Notes: generated by a model from the sequence alone, not told the origin. DNA of 64,000 bases from Methylocystis sp. L43 (GCF_015709525.1 NZ_JADNRA010000034.1:1-64000), one strand, 5' to 3'. Positions 1 to 10,255 are shown, numbered from the stretch's first letter. Made by a program: numbers and translations.

Positions 1-1
1 C

Positions 2-481
2 GCCGCCACAGCCGACAGTCTCACGCGCCATCTCGCCTGGCTCGACAAGGAGATCGAAGCGCTCGAGGACGGCATTCGCGCCGCCATTGCCGCCGACGAG
101 TCCTTGCGCAAAGCCGAGCGGCGTCTGCGAAGCGTGCCCGGCATTGGTCCCGTCGCCGCCGTCACCTTGTTGGCGCTGATGCCAGAACTTGGGCGCCGCT
201 CGCCAAAAGCCATTGCGGCGCTCGCAGGGCTTGCGCCCTTCAACAACGATAGTGGAAAGCGTCGTGGTCAGCGCATGATCAAAGGCGGGCGGACGCGTGT
301 GCGCAAAGCCCTCTACATGGCGGCGCTGGCCGCCGCCAATTCGAAGACGCGTTTGGGCGATTTTGCCCGCAAACTACGCGCCGCCGGAAAACCGCCAAAA
401 CTGGTTCTCATTGCGCTCGCACGAAAAATCCTCGTTATTCTCAATGCCATCTGCCGCGAAAATGCGTCCTTCGCATGCTAA
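2..481 (+). mobile_element. IS110-family transposase, C-terminal part (cut by the left window edge)
   Basis: The reading frame is open from base 2 without a start, so only the 3' part of the gene is visible. The visible protein has the signature of the C-terminal Transposase_20 domain of IS110/IS116/IS902 elements: a helix-hairpin-helix-like segment (SVPGIGPVAAVTLLALMPELG), then the conserved 'ALAGLAPFNNDSGKRRGQR' block and an 'RVRKALYMAALAA' block. The stop is at 479-481. IS110 elements usually lack obvious terminal inverted repeats and I see none downstream, so the element end cannot be placed. Whether the element is intact depends on sequence left of the window. Confidence 0.85.
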
Positions 482-583
482 CCAATACACAGTTGCCCGA
501 TCGCGCGCGTTGCGCGCGTCGGCAATGACATCCGAGCCGTGCAAAGAGAATCGTGTCACGCGCGAATTGCCGACATTCGCTCG

Positions 584-2863
584 CTATCTTCGCGACAATT
601 CGGTCAGCATTCCGCGCAGCGGCTGAAAGTCGAAGCGCACCTCATGGCGCCCTTCCGGAATCGCGACGGCCCGGAACATGACATTCGCGCGCAGAATCGG
701 CGCTTCCACGCCGTCGAGGTTCGCGAACCACCACGGATGCCAGACATCGTGCAAAACAAGCCAGCCTCCGCCCGGAGGCGCGCTGGCCTCGGCGACGACG
801 CGGTCGTTCTCGTAGGAGAGGATTTTCGCCGTCGCCGGCGGCGCATTTTTGCGCGTATGGCAAATCGGCGGCGTCTCCAGGAGCACCGTCTCGCGATAGT
901 CCGCCTCCGGCCACTCGCCGCTCTTCGTCATCGCCGCGAAATCGACGTGGATGGCGCAGGTTGCGAGTATGACGCGCGGCATGGCGCGGGGATTTTCGTA
1001 AATGTGAACGTCGCCGATGCGCGTGAGTTCGACGAAGTCGCCCGACTTGTAATTCTCATCGATCTCTTCAATGGGCACGCCGGTCGCGATAAATCGCAGG
1101 CCGAGCATGTCCGACAGGATTGAGCGATAGGCAGGATAGAGCTTGGAAAACTGGCGCTGCTCGGGAAGCGCAAGATGATCTCCGGCGCCGGTTACGTCTT
1201 CGAAGAGCCGCAGCCGGATGGGATTGTAACCGAGAACATGATCGAAGCCGTGGACGAGCGACGCGTTCGGCCAATGAAAATCGATCGCCGCAAGTTCGAC
1301 GCGGTCGCGACGATCGGGCCCCGCCGTCTCCTTGAGCTTCCCGCGCAGATAGGCGATCACCGGATCCTTGCCGTCGACCCGCAAGGCGTCGAACTGTTCA
1401 GGCGGCAAGGCCGTCGATTCATTTGGTCCATTGCCGATCGTAAGATCGACGCTCATCAGCGTGGCGACCGCGGCGAGCAGATAGGGGCCGCGCAGCAGCC
1501 TGTCGCGAGTCGCGAGGATTAGCGCGATAGCGAGCGCGGCAAAAATCGCGCTTGTCGCGAGCGGCCAGGAGGCTTGGTTGAGATGGCCCTTCACGCCCGC
1601 GACAAGCAGCGCGACCGCGAACAGCGCGGCGACGGCGCCGATAAGCCAAGCCGTACGCGGCGTGGCCTCGCCCCGCTCAACGAGATTGAAGCCATAGCCG
1701 GCGAGGATCGCGAGCGTCGCGCCGAGCAAGAATGTCGCGTCGGCCGGCCGGCGCCAGAGGTCGACGCCCGGCAGATGATAGAAGAAGGCGAAGACCGGCG
1801 TGTAGCGGCCCAGGGCGTAGAGGGCGAAAAACAGCGCGGCGGCGGCGAAGAAGCGGATTTCCTTATTCGACAGGAAGCGCCTGCCCAGCGCCGCGATCAA
1901 CGATACGAGCGTCAGTTCGCCCATGTAAACATTGGACATGTTGCGCGCGAGGTAAAGGTCGCGCTCGCCGACCGGGGGGCCCCAGAAGTTTTTGAGCGGG
2001 CCGTCCGTTCCGAACATATTGGCGGAGATCAGCGTCCAGAAGGAGCCCGGCGGCAACGAGCCCTTGAATGCGCCGTCGAGATCGATCTCGGGTCGGTTCG
2101 AATGCGCGGCGAGCTCCAGCGTGAACGCGAGCGGCACGGCGATGATCGTCAAACCGACAAGCGCGCCGGCCGCGAGCGGCGTGACCGCGCTGAGTTTGGG
2201 CGATTCATCGGTAGCGACGCGATAGGCGGCATAAGCGGAAAGCATCAGCACGCCTAGGAACGCGACCTGGTCCCGTCCCAGCACCAGCAGTGCGGCGGCG
2301 GCGCCAGCCGCGGCGCCGTACAGCGCCGAGCGCCGATCGAGCCCCCGCGCCAGCAGCCACAGCGTGACCGGCAGCCAGGCGAGACTCATGATCTGGCCGA
2401 CATGCTGAATGCGCCATGCCGCCGAGCCGCCAAAAGCGAACGCGAGCGCAGCGAGCAATCCTCCAGCGGCGCTCCAGCCGCGATCGCGAAAATAGGCGAT
2501 GAGCGCAAGGCCGCCCATGGCCAGCATGGCGAAGACGATCGCGTCGGCCAGGACGAAGGACGGCTCGGGAACGAGCGCCGCCGCCAGCAGGAAAAACGGA
2601 GAGAAGATCAGCGATTGCGGATCGGCGATCTGCGGCATCCCCGCAAAGACGTGCGGCGTCCAGAACGGCGACTGGCCGCTGTGTAGCGCATGGGCGAGAA
2701 AGGCGAATTGCGGAAAAAAATGCGCTTTCGCGTCCCAGGGAATGGTGACGCGCCCGGAAAGCCAGGGAAAGGCGAGCGCCAGCGCGCAGACGAGGAAGAA
2801 CGCCGCCGCGAGGGCGTAGGGCTGACCTTCCGGGCGGCCGGCGCTTCTACCGATTCGTTGCAT
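584..2863 (-). CDS. YfhO-family multi-pass membrane protein
   Basis: A protein of about 759 residues with many hydrophobic segments in the first two thirds, an early loop 'RVTIPWDAKAHFFPQ' between the first membrane segments, and a C-terminal soluble domain ending in a block of the type 'RAVAIPEGRHEVRFDFQP'. This layout fits the YfhO family of bacterial membrane glycosyltransferase-like proteins, whose members modify cell-surface polymers or lipids; the substrate here is unknown. The frame is open up to 2977, but that would run into the TetR gene, so I chose the ATG at 2863 (MQRIGRSAGRPEGQ), 31 bases after the TetR stop. The gene follows the TetR gene in the same direction and could be cotranscribed with it. 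Next to it on the left is a mobile-element remnant. Confidence 0.65.
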   Translation of the reverse strand: MQRIGRSAGRPEGQPYALAAAFFLVCALALAFPWLSGRVTIPWDAKAHFFPQFAFLAHALHSGQSPFWTPHVFAGMPQIADPQSLIFSPFFLLAAALVPEPSFVLADAIVFAMLAMGGLALIAYFRDRGWSAAGGLLAALAFAFGGSAAWRIQHVGQIMSLAWLPVTLWLLARGLDRRSALYGAAAGAAAALLVLGRDQVAFLGVLMLSAYAAYRVATDESPKLSAVTPLAAGALVGLTIIAVPLAFTLELAAHSNRPEIDLDGAFKGSLPPGSFWTLISANMFGTDGPLKNFWGPPVGERDLYLARNMSNVYMGELTLVSLIAALGRRFLSNKEIRFFAAAALFFALYALGRYTPVFAFFYHLPGVDLWRRPADATFLLGATLAILAGYGFNLVERGEATPRTAWLIGAVAALFAVALLVAGVKGHLNQASWPLATSAIFAALAIALILATRDRLLRGPYLLAAVATLMSVDLTIGNGPNESTALPPEQFDALRVDGKDPVIAYLRGKLKETAGPDRRDRVELAAIDFHWPNASLVHGFDHVLGYNPIRLRLFEDVTGAGDHLALPEQRQFSKLYPAYRSILSDMLGLRFIATGVPIEEIDENYKSGDFVELTRIGDVHIYENPRAMPRVILATCAIHVDFAAMTKSGEWPEADYRETVLLETPPICHTRKNAPPATAKILSYENDRVVAEASAPPGGGWLVLHDVWHPWWFANLDGVEAPILRANVMFRAVAIPEGRHEVRFDFQPLRGMLTELSRR

Positions 2864-2894
2864 GGCCACAGTTCTAGCGGCTCCAGGCCGTGGC

Positions 2895-3446
2895 TCAAAG
2901 CCGCGCTTCAGGCGCCCGCCTGAGGCCGAAGCGCGCAGCGAGCGCGTCGATATCAACCGCCGCACGGCGCTTGTCATCCGATTCCAGCAGGAGGCGCAAC
3001 CCCATGCCGCGCAGCATGTCGATAAAGGCGATGATATCGGGGTCGTCGGCCGTCCGGCCGAAGAGCGGCGCGAGCTGCTCGGCCACGCCTCGGGCGTGCG
3101 CGGCGAGCGTCGCGCGAATATCCGATTGGTCGCTTACCTGAGCCACAACGCTCAAGAAGAAGCGCATCCTGTTGCGCTCGAACATGAGCGCGCGCACCGC
3201 TTCGACAGGATCGACGTCGCTTCCGATCGAACCGCGCTTGGGCTTATGCGCCTGCGCATGCGACGCCTCGAGCGTCGCGGCGAGCAAATCCGTCTTACGC
3301 GGAAAATAATAGGTCAAATGCGACTGCCGCAGTCCGGCCGCAGCGGCGACGCGGGTTTGGGTCAGCGCAGAGACGCCTTCCTTCCTCAGGATTTTGAGCG
3401 CAGCGTCCAGAATGCGCTGACGCGCGCTTTTTTCCACCATCGCCAT
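2895..3446 (-). CDS. TetR-family transcriptional regulator
   Basis: 183 residues, the usual TetR length. Residues about 8-55 form the TetR N-terminal DNA-binding domain (ARQRILDAALKILRKEGV, then a helix-turn-helix with AAAAGLRQSHLTYYFPRK, where 'YYF' is the typical end of the recognition helix). The rest is a divergent ligand-binding domain. It is transcribed away from a copper-uptake-associated gene; the shared upstream region (3447-3576) carries the palindrome TTGGT-N5-ACCAA, which recurs before the next gene of that cluster. Autoregulation and control of the copper-uptake-like genes is the natural inference. The effector is unknown. Confidence 0.85.
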   Translation of the reverse strand: MAMVEKSARQRILDAALKILRKEGVSALTQTRVAAAAGLRQSHLTYYFPRKTDLLAATLEASHAQAHKPKRGSIGSDVDPVEAVRALMFERNRMRFFLSVVAQVSDQSDIRATLAAHARGVAEQLAPLFGRTADDPDIIAFIDMLRGMGLRLLLESDDKRRAAVDIDALAARFGLRRAPEARL

Positions 3447-3528
3447 TCGCGTTCATTCAACCTTCGCCGCGCCAGCGTCGTATCAAAAAAAACGCGCCGC
3501 GGAAACGCCCCCGATGCTTGCGTCCAAT

Positions 3529-3543
3529 TTGGTGTTATACCAA
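3529..3543. promoter_or_regulatory. Candidate operator, TTGGT-N5-ACCAA (site 1)
   Basis: A 15-base interrupted palindrome (TTGGT GTTAT ACCAA) flanked by A/T on both sides. It lies 83 bases before the TetR start and 34 bases before the ATG of the divergent gene. The same arms with the same 5-base spacer occur at 4106-4120. The size suits a TetR-type dimer; binding by the neighbouring TetR is inference. Confidence 0.5.
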
Positions 3544-3576
3544 TTTCACGCAGCACGCTGACGTTGGAGAGGATTG

Positions 3577-4026
3577 ATGAGATTATTTCTTATTGGGATG
3601 ATCAGCGCGGCGGCGTGCCTGAGCGCGCGCGCCGACGACGGATCAGAGGCGGCGCGGCGCCTGCTCTTCGAAACGTTCGACAGGCCTGAAACGCGCCTTT
3701 TCGTAGATGCTGTCGTCGTGGAAGGCGACTCCGCCGTCGCCGACTGGCGCCAGGGCGAACTCGGCGGCCGGGCGTTTCTTACGCGCAAGGGCGATGCGTG
3801 GAGCATCTCGCTTTGCGCCGGCGACGCCTTGAAAGACAGCGCCACGCTGGAAAAGCTCGGCGTTTCGAAAGCAAATGCTGAGGCGCTTTCAAAACGGCTG
3901 GCGGCCGAGGAGACGCGGCTCTCCTCCGACGTCGTCGAGCGTTTCTCCCGATTTGACGGCATGGCCGCCGTCGAAGCGGATGGGAGCCATTCGCCGCTCG
4001 ACCCGCATCACAAGCCCATTCCCTGA
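3577..4026 (+). CDS. Small secreted protein, resembles copper-uptake-system-associated proteins
   Basis: About 149 residues with an N-terminal signal peptide (MRLFLIGMISAAACLSARA, cleavage probably after ARA). The mature part contains 'ARRLLFETFDRPETRLFVDAVVV', a 'DSAVADWRQGELGGRAFLTRKGD' block and one cysteine in 'SISLCAGDAL'. This pattern matches my memory of small periplasmic proteins annotated as copper-uptake-system-associated beside TonB-dependent receptors. I chose ATG 3577 over the TTG just before it because GGAGAGG stands 4-10 bases upstream. It is first in a rightward group leading to a Cys-rich protein and a TonB receptor. A C-terminal His pair (PHHKPIP) is seen; no biochemical role can be stated. 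Confidence 0.65.
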   Translation: MRLFLIGMISAAACLSARADDGSEAARRLLFETFDRPETRLFVDAVVVEGDSAVADWRQGELGGRAFLTRKGDAWSISLCAGDALKDSATLEKLGVSKANAEALSKRLAAEETRLSSDVVERFSRFDGMAAVEADGSHSPLDPHHKPIP

Positions 4027-4105
4027 CTGTCGCTCACTGTTGCGGCGGAGCAACAGCACGCGAAAATGCGTCTCTCAGCCTGACCGAAGCGTTGCCGCGC
4101 CAAGT

Positions 4106-4120
4106 TTGGTATATTACCAA
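4106..4120. promoter_or_regulatory. Candidate operator, TTGGT-N5-ACCAA (site 2)
   Basis: TTGGT ATATT ACCAA, with arms identical to site 1 at 3529-3543 and the same spacer length. It lies in the 169-base gap before the small Cys-rich protein gene and the TonB receptor, about 76 bases before the chosen start. Two copies within 600 bases next to a TetR gene suggest one regulator for both transcription units. Confidence 0.5.
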
Positions 4121-4195
4121 TATTGAGGTTCGGCGCTCTCGCCGCCCCTCCTTTCACGCCTTCGGCGAGACGCAGCCACAAGGATCCGAGACAAG

Positions 4196-4576
4196 ATGGC
4201 GGCCCTTGCGAGAACGCCTCGCTCGATGATTTTGCGGCGCATCGGGGTTCTTTGCATCGCGCTGCTTGTCGCGCTCGCGGCGGTTTCATCCTCGGCGCCG
4301 GCGCATGCCGCGCGTCCCGGGACGGCCGTGCACTGTCCGGACACTTCCCAACCTGCGCCGACGAAGCATCCGTGTGGCGGCGAGCAATGCTGCTCGCTCT
4401 GCGGTCACAGCCAGAAAGAGCTGGTTTTTCCCTTTTTCGCGTCCGTATCTGGCGCCATCGCCTATGCGCCATCCCGCGCCGCAAGGCGCGCGTTCTGCGC
4501 AATTCAGACGCCGGTCATAAAAAACGTCCGCGCACATTCGCGCGCCGCGCCGCGCGCGCCGCCCCGCTTCTCCTGA
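4196..4576 (+). CDS. Small Cys-rich exported protein, DUF2946-like
   Basis: 126 residues. A hydrophobic signal segment (IGVLCIALLVALAAVSSSAPAHA) is followed by a short mature region with a cysteine cluster, CPD...HPCGGEQCCSLCGH, and then a Arg/Ala/Pro-rich tail. DUF2946 proteins are small exported proteins with such Cys/His groups, often coded next to TonB-dependent (copper) receptors, as here: the receptor begins 55 bases downstream. Two more proteins of this style flank the second receptor at 39.7-40.7 kb. The start could also be the internal ATG at 4226, since neither has a strong ribosome binding site. Metal binding by the Cys group is inference. Confidence 0.6.
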   Translation: MAALARTPRSMILRRIGVLCIALLVALAAVSSSAPAHAARPGTAVHCPDTSQPAPTKHPCGGEQCCSLCGHSQKELVFPFFASVSGAIAYAPSRAARRAFCAIQTPVIKNVRAHSRAAPRAPPRFS

Positions 4577-4631
4577 TCGCGACAGTCTTCCCTTAACGAT
4601 CACGCGGCGAGACGCCGCTCAGGAGATTTCC

Positions 4632-6989
4632 ATGTTCCGGACCGGTTTGCTGCGCGGCGCCTGCGCCGTCGCACTCGTTCTTTCGCTCGCGGATTCGAGC
4701 GCCTTTGCGCAACAGAGTCTGCCGACCATCGACATCGGCGGCGCCAAGCCGCGCGTCGTCGGACACGGCGGCGGTCGCGCGCCGTCTACGGCGACAGCGC
4801 CAGCCGCCCCCGCCACATGGACGCAAACCGGCGGCGGCGGCTCGCTCACAGTGCCGTCAGTCGCCCAGCAACGCCGCGAACTCGAGCGCACCGTCGGCTC
4901 GGTCGCCTTCGTCGACGCCAATACGCCCGAGATTCAAACCCGCTACGTTCACGATCTGCGTGATGCGCTCAAGGACGTACCCGGCGTCTATGTCGAAAGC
5001 CGCTATGGACAGGAACTGCGTCTTTCGATCCGCGGCTCAAATCTGACGCGCGACTTCCATCTGCGTGGACTGGAGCTGCTGCAGGACGGCATTCCGATGA
5101 ACTACGCCGACGGCGGCGGCGATATGTATCAGATCGATCCCAAATATTTTCGCGCGATCGAAGTTATGAAAGGCGGCAACGCCCTCGCCTATGGCTCTTC
5201 GACGCTCGGCGGCGCCATTAATTTCATCTCGCCCACCGCCTATACGGCGCTCGCGCCGAACATGGCGTCGCTCGAGGGCGGCAGTTATGGGACCGTGCGC
5301 GGGCAAGCGCAGATGTCGCGCATCATCGGCAATTTCGATTTTCTCATCAACGGCACGTTCACCCATGCCGACAATTACAGAAAACATTCGACGACCGACT
5401 ACACGCAGCTCAACGGCAATCTCGGCTATCGCTTCTCCAATGATCTCGAGACGCGATTCTATTTCGGCGTCTATGACACGTGGCAGTTGCTGCCGGGACA
5501 ACTCAATCAGTTCGACGCGCGCAACAATCCGCGACTGTCGCTGCCGCCGTATCCGCCGGGTTTCGGACCGGACGGCTTTGGCGCCAATCAGGCGCGCAAC
5601 GTCAAGAACTGGCGCATTTCGAATAAGACCACGATCCTGAGCGAGTTCGGCCGCATCGACCTCAACAGCTGGTACACGCACAATTATCTCTATCATCCGA
5701 TTTTCGTGGTCATCGAACAGGAAGGCGGAACCTGGGGATTCACGCCGCGCCTCACCTCGAATTTCCTCGTCGACGGCCATCCCAATGAACTCATCCTTGG
5801 CGGCCGCGCCTGGGGCGGATCGTCGAGCGATAATTGGGCCGACAACTACAATGGCATGCGGCTCAATCCCTATGGCGGGATCCCTGCGAATTTCGCCAAT
5901 GCGCAGTTCTCCTTTCCGCCCTATTCTTTCAACGGACTCGCGCAATTTGGCGCGGCGAATTCCTGCTTTGGCTTCTGCGGCCTGTTCATCAATCCCGGAT
6001 TGGATCCGCGTCTCCGGAATAATCGCGCGACGGCGCTCAATCTCGAAGCCTATTTCGAGGACCGCCTGCACATCACGCCGCAGCTCATCTTCATGTTCGG
6101 CGCCAAGCTTTTCGCCGATACGCGGCGCTACGCGGTTCTCGGCGGCATTCCCTTCGAGCCTGTTCCCGGCGTTTCGGACCAAGTCTACCGCGGCATCGTG
6201 CCCAAGGTCGGTCTGATGTACGAACCGACGCCAGACATTCAGTTCTTCGCCGACATGACCGGAAGCCGCGACGTGCCGGACTTCATCGACCTCACGCAAG
6301 GCGTGTTTCCGCCGCCGCGCGACGGAACGAAATTCACGCCGCTCGCGGCGCAGAAAGCCTGGACCGGGGAGCTCGGCGCGCGCGGCAGATGGGACCGCTA
6401 CACCTGGGACGTGACCTTCTACCATTCGGAACTGCAGGACGAACTCTTAAAATTCACCACCAATCCCGGCCTCGGCATTCCGGCGACGACCTTCAACGCC
6501 AAACGCACCATGCACCAGGGCGTCGAATTCGCTGCGAGCGCCGAACTCTTGCGCGATATTTTCGCGCCGGATGCGGGCGACGCGCTGAAGCTGTCGCAGG
6601 TCTGGACCTGGAACGATTTCCGCTTCGTCGGCGATCGCGACTTCGGCGACAATACGCTGGCCGGCATTCCGCGCCACGTCTTGCGCACCACGCTGTCCTA
6701 TTGGCGGCCCGACGGCCTCTATCTGGCGCCGCAGATGGATTGGGTTCCGGCGGGCGCTTACGTCGACTACGCCAATACGCTGCAGGCGCCGGGCTATGTC
6801 TTGCTGGGCGTCCAGGCGGGCATGAAGCTGCCCTATGGTCTCTCGTTCTTTGTCGAGGCGCGCAATCTGACCAATCGCCACTATATCAGCGACGTGACCA
6901 CGATCGTCGACGCCCGCGGTCTCGATCCGCGGGTCTTCTATCCGGGCATGGGGCGGGTGATCTACGGAGGCTTGCGCCTCGCGTTCTAG
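4632..6989 (+). CDS. TonB-dependent outer-membrane receptor (copper-uptake-like locus)
   Basis: 785 residues. The signal peptide ends at SSAFA (about residue 26); the mature protein starts QQSLPTIDIGG, a possible TonB box. The plug domain (about 100-210) shows 'LRDALKDVPGVYVESR', 'LRLSIRGSNLTRDFHLRGLELLQDGIPMN' and 'IEVMKGGNALAYGSSTLGGAINF'. The barrel follows and ends with the expected terminal Phe (VIYGGLRLAF). AGGAG lies 8 bases before the ATG. The receptor would bind a metal or metal complex and import it using energy from TonB-ExbBD; no energiser genes are adjacent, the nearest set being at 40.8-42.7 kb. Context (copper-uptake-associated protein, Cys-rich protein, TetR) points to copper, but the substrate is inferred. 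Confidence 0.88.
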   Translation: MFRTGLLRGACAVALVLSLADSSAFAQQSLPTIDIGGAKPRVVGHGGGRAPSTATAPAAPATWTQTGGGGSLTVPSVAQQRRELERTVGSVAFVDANTPEIQTRYVHDLRDALKDVPGVYVESRYGQELRLSIRGSNLTRDFHLRGLELLQDGIPMNYADGGGDMYQIDPKYFRAIEVMKGGNALAYGSSTLGGAINFISPTAYTALAPNMASLEGGSYGTVRGQAQMSRIIGNFDFLINGTFTHADNYRKHSTTDYTQLNGNLGYRFSNDLETRFYFGVYDTWQLLPGQLNQFDARNNPRLSLPPYPPGFGPDGFGANQARNVKNWRISNKTTILSEFGRIDLNSWYTHNYLYHPIFVVIEQEGGTWGFTPRLTSNFLVDGHPNELILGGRAWGGSSSDNWADNYNGMRLNPYGGIPANFANAQFSFPPYSFNGLAQFGAANSCFGFCGLFINPGLDPRLRNNRATALNLEAYFEDRLHITPQLIFMFGAKLFADTRRYAVLGGIPFEPVPGVSDQVYRGIVPKVGLMYEPTPDIQFFADMTGSRDVPDFIDLTQGVFPPPRDGTKFTPLAAQKAWTGELGARGRWDRYTWDVTFYHSELQDELLKFTTNPGLGIPATTFNAKRTMHQGVEFAASAELLRDIFAPDAGDALKLSQVWTWNDFRFVGDRDFGDNTLAGIPRHVLRTTLSYWRPDGLYLAPQMDWVPAGAYVDYANTLQAPGYVLLGVQAGMKLPYGLSFFVEARNLTNRHYISDVTTIVDARGLDPRVFYPGMGRVIYGGLRLAF

Positions 6990-7076
6990 CTCGGCGAGTT
7001 TGGGCGATCGGCGCGACGAGCCATATATAGGGCTGGCGCGCCGGCCGCCTTCGCCGGTCCGATCAGGGCGCAATCC

Positions 7077-7790
7077 TTGTCGATTGACACGACGCTGGAA
7101 AATCTCGCCGCTGGGCGGACAAGCGCGCCGATGCTGCGCGTCGAGGGCCTGCAAAAATCCTATCCGACGCCGCAGGGCCGCATTCCCGTGCTGCGCGGCG
7201 TGGACTTCACGCTCGCCGCCGGCGCCAGCCTGGCGCTGACCGGCGAATCCGGCAGCGGCAAGAGCACGCTGCTCCATCTGGTCGGCGCGCTCGACGACGC
7301 CGACTCCGGCGAGGTCGTTCTCGACGGCGTCGCGCTGACGCGGCTGTCGGAGAATGCGCGGGCCGCGATCCGGCGGGAGAAGATCGGCGTCGTCTTTCAG
7401 CAGTTCAATTTAATCCCGAGCCTGACCGTCGGCGAAAACTTAGGTTTCCAGGCGCGACTTGCTGGGCGCTACGAACCGGCGTGGCAGGAAGAGCTCACCG
7501 CCCGCCTCGGCCTTGCGACGCTCGCCGCTCGCTATCCCGAGGAGCTGTCCGGCGGGCAGCAGCAGCGCGTCGCCATCGGCCGCGCCCTCGCCGTACGCCC
7601 CAGGCTTCTGCTCGCGGACGAACCGACCGGCAATCTCGACGAAGCGACCGGCGACGCCGTCATGGCGCTCGCGCTCGACCTCGTCGCCGCGACCGGCTGC
7701 GCCTTTCTGATGGCGACGCACAGCGAACGCCTCGCGGCGCGGCTGCAACGCCGCGTGCGGCTGGAGGCCGGTCTTCTGGCGACGCAATGA
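7077..7790 (+). CDS. ABC transporter ATP-binding protein, LolD/MacB type
   Basis: 237 residues with all ATPase motifs in order: Walker [10 protein letters not shown] (56-64), Q-loop FQQFN (108-112), signature LSGGQQQR (157-164) and Walker [13 protein letters not shown] (177-188). The 'ADEPTGNLD' form is typical of the LolD/MacB/FtsE-like class that works with FtsX-type permeases. The start used is TTG 7077; the ATG at 7131 ([12 protein letters not shown]) would also give a complete domain. The stop overlaps the permease start (ATGA at 7787-7790), so the two are translationally coupled. The class extracts or moves lipophilic or protein substrates rather than importing solutes across the membrane. 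Confidence 0.9.
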   Translation: MSIDTTLENLAAGRTSAPMLRVEGLQKSYPTPQGRIPVLRGVDFTLAAGASLALTGESGSGKSTLLHLVGALDDADSGEVVLDGVALTRLSENARAAIRREKIGVVFQQFNLIPSLTVGENLGFQARLAGRYEPAWQEELTARLGLATLAARYPEELSGGQQQRVAIGRALAVRPRLLLADEPTGNLDEATGDAVMALALDLVAATGCAFLMATHSERLAARLQRRVRLEAGLLATQ

Positions 7791-10255
7791 AAGAGACGCT
7801 CTGGACGCTCGCCGCGCTGATCAGCCACTGGCGCCGACGGCCGGGCAATCTCGCGACGCTCGTGCTCGGCCTCGCCATCGCCACGGCGCTCTGGAGCGGC
7901 GTGCAGGCGCTGAACGCTCAAGCGCGCGACAGTTATGACGCCGCGACGAACGCGATTTCGGGCGGCGGCGCAAGAACGCTCGTCGCCGCTCGCGGCGGCC
8001 TGTTTGACCAGCAGCTCTTCGTGAGACTGCGTCGCGCCGGCGTCGACGTCTCGCCATTGCTGGAAGGCGTCGTCCGAATTGGCGAAAAGAATATCCGGAT
8101 CATTGGCGTCGAACCGCTGTCGCTGCCGCGCCGCTCGCCGATCGCCGACAGGCGGGCGCGAACGGATGTGATCGAAGATTTCTTTTCCGGTCCGGGCCGC
8201 GGCTTTGCCGCGCCGCAGACCTTGCGCCGGCTCGATCTCGCCGAGGGGGCGCAGCCACGAACCGAGCGCGGCCAGCAACTGCCGCCGCTTGCGGCGCTCG
8301 CCGAAGCGCCGCCCGGCGCGGTCATCGTCGACATCGGCGTCGCGCAGCGCCTGCTCGATCGACCCGGTAAACTCTCGCGTCTCGTTATCCTCGATGAGGA
8401 GATATTCGACGAGGCGCGGCTTAAGCCAATCGCCGGCGATGCGCTGCGGCTGGTCGCGCCGGATGATGATAGCGATCTCGCCCGCCTGACCGACAGTTTT
8501 CACCTCAATCTCACCGCCTTCGGCTTTCTTGCGTTCCTGGTCGGACTGTTCATCGTGCACGCCGCTTACGGCCTCGCCTTCGAACAACGGCTGGCGACGC
8601 TGCGCACCCTACGCGCGCTCGGCGTTGGGCCACCCCATCTCGTCGCGGCGATGGGCTTCGAAATCGCCGTCCTGACGCTCCTCGCGGGAGGCGCGGGCGT
8701 CCTCGGCGGTCACGCCATCGCGCAGGCGCTTCTGCCGGATGTCGCAAAAAGTCTCGAGAGCCTCTACGGCGCGCAAATCTCCGATCGCCTTGCGCTCGAT
8801 GCGCGCTGGTGGCTCTCCGGCCTCGCGATGGCGGGCGCCGGCGCGGCGCTTGCGGCGGCGAGCGGCTTGACGAAAGCATTGCGGCTGCCGGCGCTGTCGT
8901 TGGCGCGTCCCATGGCCTGGCGCGGCGCGCATCACCGCTATCTGCGACGGCAGGCGGCGCTCGCGGCGCTTGCCCTTATCGCGGCGGCCGGCGCATACGG
9001 CTTTGGCGAAGGACTCGCGTCAGGCTTCGCGATCATCGGCTTGGCGCTTCTTGCCGCGGCTCTTTTCTTGCCCGTTGGACTTGCCGGCGTCCTGGCGCTC
9101 GGCGAGCGTTTCGCGCGCCGGCCGCTCGCCCGCTGGTTCTTCGCCGACGGACGCCAGGAAATTTCCGGTCTTTCGCTTGCGCTAATGGCGCTACTGGTTG
9201 CGCTTGCGACCAACATCGGCGTCGGCGGCATGGTCGAGGGCTTTCGCCAGACGTTCGATCGCTGGCTCGACGCGCGCCTCGTCGCCGAGGTCTATTTCGA
9301 GGCGGCGACGCCCGCCGACGCGCGCGACATCGAGGCGTGGGCGCGCACGCAGCCCGACATCGCCGCGATCCTGCCTATCTGGCGCGCGAAGACGCGCATC
9401 GGCGGATGGCCCGTCGACGTCCTCGGCATGACGCCTCACGAAACCTATACGGCGCATTTTCCCTTGCTCGACGCCACGCCGGACATGTGGACGGCGCTGC
9501 ACGCGCAGGACGCCGTCCTCGTCAGCGAGCAATTGGCGCGCCGTCTCGGTCTGACGGTCGGCGAGACGCTCGACATACCGACGTCGGGGCGAGACTGGCC
9601 CGCGCGCATCGTCGGCGTCTTTCCCGATTACGGCAATCCGAAGGGCCAACTGCGCATCGATCACGAAAAGCTGACGCGCTATTTCGACGACGCTTCCGGC
9701 GTGCATTACAGCCTGCGCGTCGATCCGGGCGCCACGACGCGCGTCATCGAAAACATGGAGCAGCGCTTTGGCGGAAAAATCACGCGCATCGTCGATCAAG
9801 CGGAAGTCAAAAAGCTGTCGACGGACATTTTCGAGCGCACATTCGCCGTCACGACGGCGTTAAACACGCTCACGCTGATCGTATCCGGCGTCGCGCTTTT
9901 CGCCAGCCTGCTGACGCTCAGCGACATGCGGCGCGCCCGCATCGCGCCAGTTTGGGCCCTAGGCGCGACGCGGCAAAAGCTCGCGGCGCTGGAAATGGCG
10001 CGGGTCGTGGCGTTCGCCGCCGGCGCCGCGGCTTTCGCGATCCCGCTTGGGCTGTTCATGACTTGGTGCCTTGTCGCGATCGTCAATGTCGCCGCCTTCG
10101 GATGGCGACTCCCGTTCCATATGTTTCCGGCGCAATGGCTTGTGGTTTCCTGCATCGCGCTCGGCGCCGCCGTCTTTGCGGCGATGATTCCCGTCGCCAG
10201 GCTCGCCCGCGCCGCGCCGACCGGCCTGCTCAGGGTCTTCTCGAATGAACGCTAG
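7787..10255 (+). CDS. ABC transporter permease, double FtsX/MacB-type
   Basis: 822 residues counted from the ATG that overlaps the ATPase stop; the frame is open further upstream but that part lies inside the ATPase gene. There is a membrane segment near the N terminus ([18 protein letters not shown]), a periplasmic MacB-like domain, a first FtsX membrane block (about residues 240-460), a second periplasmic domain and a final FtsX block near the C terminus. It therefore looks like two permease halves in one chain, comparable to separate attF/attG-type permeases. It overlaps the downstream Tat-exported protein gene by 11 bases, giving one three-gene unit. The substrate is unknown. Confidence 0.85.
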   Translation: MKETLWTLAALISHWRRRPGNLATLVLGLAIATALWSGVQALNAQARDSYDAATNAISGGGARTLVAARGGLFDQQLFVRLRRAGVDVSPLLEGVVRIGEKNIRIIGVEPLSLPRRSPIADRRARTDVIEDFFSGPGRGFAAPQTLRRLDLAEGAQPRTERGQQLPPLAALAEAPPGAVIVDIGVAQRLLDRPGKLSRLVILDEEIFDEARLKPIAGDALRLVAPDDDSDLARLTDSFHLNLTAFGFLAFLVGLFIVHAAYGLAFEQRLATLRTLRALGVGPPHLVAAMGFEIAVLTLLAGGAGVLGGHAIAQALLPDVAKSLESLYGAQISDRLALDARWWLSGLAMAGAGAALAAASGLTKALRLPALSLARPMAWRGAHHRYLRRQAALAALALIAAAGAYGFGEGLASGFAIIGLALLAAALFLPVGLAGVLALGERFARRPLARWFFADGRQEISGLSLALMALLVALATNIGVGGMVEGFRQTFDRWLDARLVAEVYFEAATPADARDIEAWARTQPDIAAILPIWRAKTRIGGWPVDVLGMTPHETYTAHFPLLDATPDMWTALHAQDAVLVSEQLARRLGLTVGETLDIPTSGRDWPARIVGVFPDYGNPKGQLRIDHEKLTRYFDDASGVHYSLRVDPGATTRVIENMEQRFGGKITRIVDQAEVKKLSTDIFERTFAVTTALNTLTLIVSGVALFASLLTLSDMRRARIAPVWALGATRQKLAALEMARVVAFAAGAAAFAIPLGLFMTWCLVAIVNVAAFGWRLPFHMFPAQWLVVSCIALGAAVFAAMIPVARLARAAPTGLLRVFSNER

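Noticed and set aside
5037-6425. A 462-residue minus-strand open frame inside the first TonB receptor gene.
   Set aside because: Arg/Glu-rich shadow of the receptor frame.
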